Assembly (NCBI GenBank): GCA_002684755.1
Contig: NYVS01000145.1
Span: 1 to 8,388, forward strand
DNA from: Phycisphaerae bacterium
Lineage (GTDB): Bacteria; Planctomycetota; Phycisphaerae; Phycisphaerales; SM1A02
DNA length: 8,388 nt
Reading direction: 5' to 3'
Position numbers and translations under genes: made by a program. Positions 6,848 to 8,388 of this stretch are shown piece after piece. Each line of letters begins with the position of its first letter. Position 1 is the first letter of the stretch. The notes below the pieces were generated by a model. The model saw only the letters and a program-made list of their open reading frames with translations. It ran no database searches and had not been told where the DNA came from.

Positions 6848-7921
6848 ATGATCACCGCCGACGACGCTTCCCGACTCCCGGATCCGCTCGGGCGATCGAC
6901 GACCCGGGTGCTGGTGGTCGGCGCCGGACCGATCGGGATCGAGACCGCGATCGAGCTCCGGCGTCGCGGCATCGACACCCTGAACCTCGATCAGGGCCCG
7001 CTCGGCGCCCAGGTGGTCGCCTTTCCACCGCGGACCCGATGGTTCTCCGGCCCGGAGCGGATCTCGATCGCCGGCGTCCCGCTGGTGACGGTCGATCAGG
7101 AGAAGGCGACCCGGGAGGATTACCTCGCGTACCTCCGCTCGGTCGTGACGCAGTTCGAGGTTCCCGTCCGGACCTACGAGTCCGTGACCTCCATCACGCC
7201 GACCGGCGACGGTTTCGAAGCCCGGACCCGGACGCTCGGCGGACTCGAACGAATCGTCGAAGCCGAACGCATCGTGCTGGCGGTGGGGGGCACCGCCCGC
7301 CCTCGCAGGCTCGGCGTGCCCGGCGAGGATCGCCCCTTCGTGTCGCACGAACTCGGCGAGGCGCATCGCTGCTTCGGTCGCCGGGTGATCGTGGTCGGCG
7401 GCAAGAACTCCGCGGCCGAGTCGGCGATCCGACTCTGGCGGGCGGGCGCCGAGGTCACCATCGTCCACCATCGCGACGCACTCCATCCGCGGATCAAGTA
7501 CTGGATCCGCCCGGAGATCGAATCGTGCATCCGGTCGGGCCTGATCCACGCCCGACTGGGCACCAGGATCGTGGCGATCGGCCCCGGCTCCGCGACGCTT
7601 GAACGGGTTTCGGACGGACACCGGACGGAGGAACCCGTCGACGACGTGTTGCTCCAGATCGGCTTCGAAGCCGATGGCTCGCTGTTCGAAGCCCTCGGTT
7701 GCGAACTCCACGGCGAGAATGCGGCGGTTCGCCACGATCCGGACGACATGCAGACCACCGTGCCCGGCGTGCACGTCGCCGGCACCGCGGTGAACGGAAC
7801 GCAGGGAAGCTTCCAGGTCTACATCGAGAATTCCCACATCCACGCCCAGCGGATCGCGGCATCCCTCGCCGGCGAACCCGTCCCCGCGGACCCCGATCTT
7901 CCGGAACTTCCCGAGGCCTGA
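6848..7921 (+). CDS. ypdA: YpdA-family FAD/NAD(P)H-dependent oxidoreductase (bacillithiol disulfide reductase-like)
   Basis: Cytoplasmic flavoenzyme of the two-dinucleotide-binding-domain oxidoreductase group. The 357 residues show the FAD motif VLVVGAGPIG (21-30), the YpdA-typical early block FPPRTRWFSGPERISIAG (59-76), VPGEDRPF (157-164), the NAD(P)H motif VIVVGGKNSAAESA (180-193), the family-specific HPRIKYWIRPEIE (213-225) and the C-terminal FAD block VPGVHVAGTA (305-314). It lacks the CxxC of thioredoxin reductases, as expected for YpdA. In characterised Firmicutes YpdA enzymes, which reduce bacillithiol disulfide with NADPH, a cysteine within GGGPCG is reported as important; here that position is Ile29. 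The only cysteines are 175, 227 and 285. The true substrate is therefore open. The start at 6848 begins 20 residues before the first FAD strand and has no strong ribosome binding site. Monocistronic by arrangement: divergent from the DUF1553 gene and convergent with the AarF/UbiB gene 8 bases away. Family call confident; the disulfide-reductase function is inference. Confidence 0.85.
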   Translation: MITADDASRLPDPLGRSTTRVLVVGAGPIGIETAIELRRRGIDTLNLDQGPLGAQVVAFPPRTRWFSGPERISIAGVPLVTVDQEKATREDYLAYLRSVVTQFEVPVRTYESVTSITPTGDGFEARTRTLGGLERIVEAERIVLAVGGTARPRRLGVPGEDRPFVSHELGEAHRCFGRRVIVVGGKNSAAESAIRLWRAGAEVTIVHHRDALHPRIKYWIRPEIESCIRSGLIHARLGTRIVAIGPGSATLERVSDGHRTEEPVDDVLLQIGFEADGSLFEALGCELHGENAAVRHDPDDMQTTVPGVHVAGTAVNGTQGSFQVYIENSHIHAQRIAASLAGEPVPADPDLPELPEA

Positions 7922-7929
7922 CCCGGGGC

Positions 7930-8388
7930 TCAGAGGCGGTCGCCGCGGGCCTTGCGAAGCGCCCGGGTCCGACGCTTCAGCCGACGTCGGTTCCGCCAGC
8001 TGTTGAAGAGCAACCCGAACGCGAACGTCGCACTGACCACGAATCCCGCCACCCCGAGGTGGAAGGCGATCCCCTCGCCTCGACTGGCGAGCACCAGGAT
8101 CGCGCTGGCCATCACCAGCGCCGAGATCAGCAGGGCGTAGCCGATCCGTTCCGAGGCGTCCTCGAGTCCGACCACCAGATCCTCGATCGCGACGACGTCG
8201 AGCTGCAGCCGGAGCCGGTTTCGCCGGACGCGGCTCAGGAAGTTCAACAGTTCGCCGGGCAGCGTCTCCCCGAGTCCCAGGACCTCCATCGCGACCTCCC
8301 GAGCCCGGCGACCGACGGCCTTGGGACTGAATCGGCCCTTCAGCAGCTTCTCGATGTAGGGACGCGTGAAGGCGATCAGGTCGAACGA
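7930..8388 (-). CDS. AarF/UbiB (ABC1) family atypical protein kinase, C-terminal part (start outside window)
   Basis: The visible 152 residues match the tail of bacterial UbiB/AarF proteins, which are membrane-anchored atypical kinase/ATPases that support ubiquinone or other isoprenoid-lipid metabolism. The sequence opens with a family-like FDLIAFTRPYIEKLLKGRFS (2-21), continues with the helical LPGELLNFLSRVRRNRLRLQ region (43-62), then two membrane helices (about 84-102 and 107-128) separated by a short loop, and ends in a strongly basic tail (131-149) that should stay in the cytoplasm. The kinase core with its ATP and metal sites would lie to the right of base 8388, so catalytic competence cannot be judged. 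The frame is open to the window edge; the internal ATG at 8289 is not a credible start because family similarity continues above it. It ends 8 bases from the stop of the convergent YpdA-like gene, with no obvious terminator between them. Confidence 0.72.
   Translation of the reverse strand, partial: SFDLIAFTRPYIEKLLKGRFSPKAVGRRAREVAMEVLGLGETLPGELLNFLSRVRRNRLRLQLDVVAIEDLVVGLEDASERIGYALLISALVMASAILVLASRGEGIAFHLGVAGFVVSATFAFGLLFNSWRNRRRLKRRTRALRKARGDRL

Noticed and set aside
6791..7843. Minus-strand frame of about 350 codons opposite the YpdA-like gene
   Set aside because: Antisense shadow rich in Arg, Asp and Gly; the plus strand has both dinucleotide-binding motifs.
7915..7936. Hairpin at the convergent YpdA-like / AarF junction
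   Set aside because: CTGA/TCAG pairing largely follows from two facing TGA stop codons; the stem has an internal C-C mismatch and no T tract.
1..8388. A single integrated novel system spanning the window
   Set aside because: Gene orientations (divergent, convergent, convergent) split the window into at least five transcription units, and the families belong to unrelated housekeeping or planctomycete-typical functions. No defence, mobile or biosynthetic signature was found.

Overview
The window is about 98% coding, high-GC DNA (roughly two thirds G+C). The adjacent pair of a DUF1549/DUF1553 protein with a Planctomycete cytochrome C domain and a Tat-exported DUF1501 protein is a hallmark of Planctomycetota and, less often, Verrucomicrobia/Lentisphaerae. 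Together with the GC content this suggests a planctomycete, perhaps of the class Phycisphaerae. The phylum is a fairly firm inference; the class is a guess.

Layout, left to right. (1) Positions 1-1276, minus strand: an ABC exporter module. A LolD/MacB-type ATPase (608-1276) overlaps by ATGA the start of its FtsX/MacB-type permease, which runs off the left edge. The visible permease ends in a His/Asp-rich stretch. (2) Positions 1277-1348: a short divergent intergenic region with a perfect 7-6-7 inverted repeat between two copies of a 9-base direct repeat. (3) Positions 1349-2125, plus strand: a small six-TM-like K+ channel with a TVGYGD selectivity filter and no cytoplasmic regulatory domain. 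(4) Positions 2166-6780, minus strand: a two-gene operon of a large secreted cytochrome-like DUF1549/DUF1553 protein followed 16 bp later by a Tat-exported DUF1501 protein. (5) Positions 6848-7921, plus strand: a flavin-dependent NAD(P)H oxidoreductase of the YpdA (bacillithiol disulfide reductase-like) family, divergent from the DUF1553 gene. (6) Positions 7930-8388, minus strand: the C-terminal end of an AarF/UbiB (ABC1) family atypical kinase, convergent with and 8 bp from the YpdA-like gene.

How they fit together: two pairs are clearly co-expressed by arrangement, ATPase with permease and DUF1553 with DUF1501. The others are single genes in divergent or convergent orientation, and nothing in the sequence ties all of them into one system. 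I see no RNA genes, mobile elements, CRISPR arrays, attachment sites or broken genes, and no gene-free stretch longer than 72 bases. The best leads are the YpdA-like enzyme that lacks the family's conserved cysteine beside the FAD motif, the His-rich segment in the permease, and the dyad between the exporter and channel genes.
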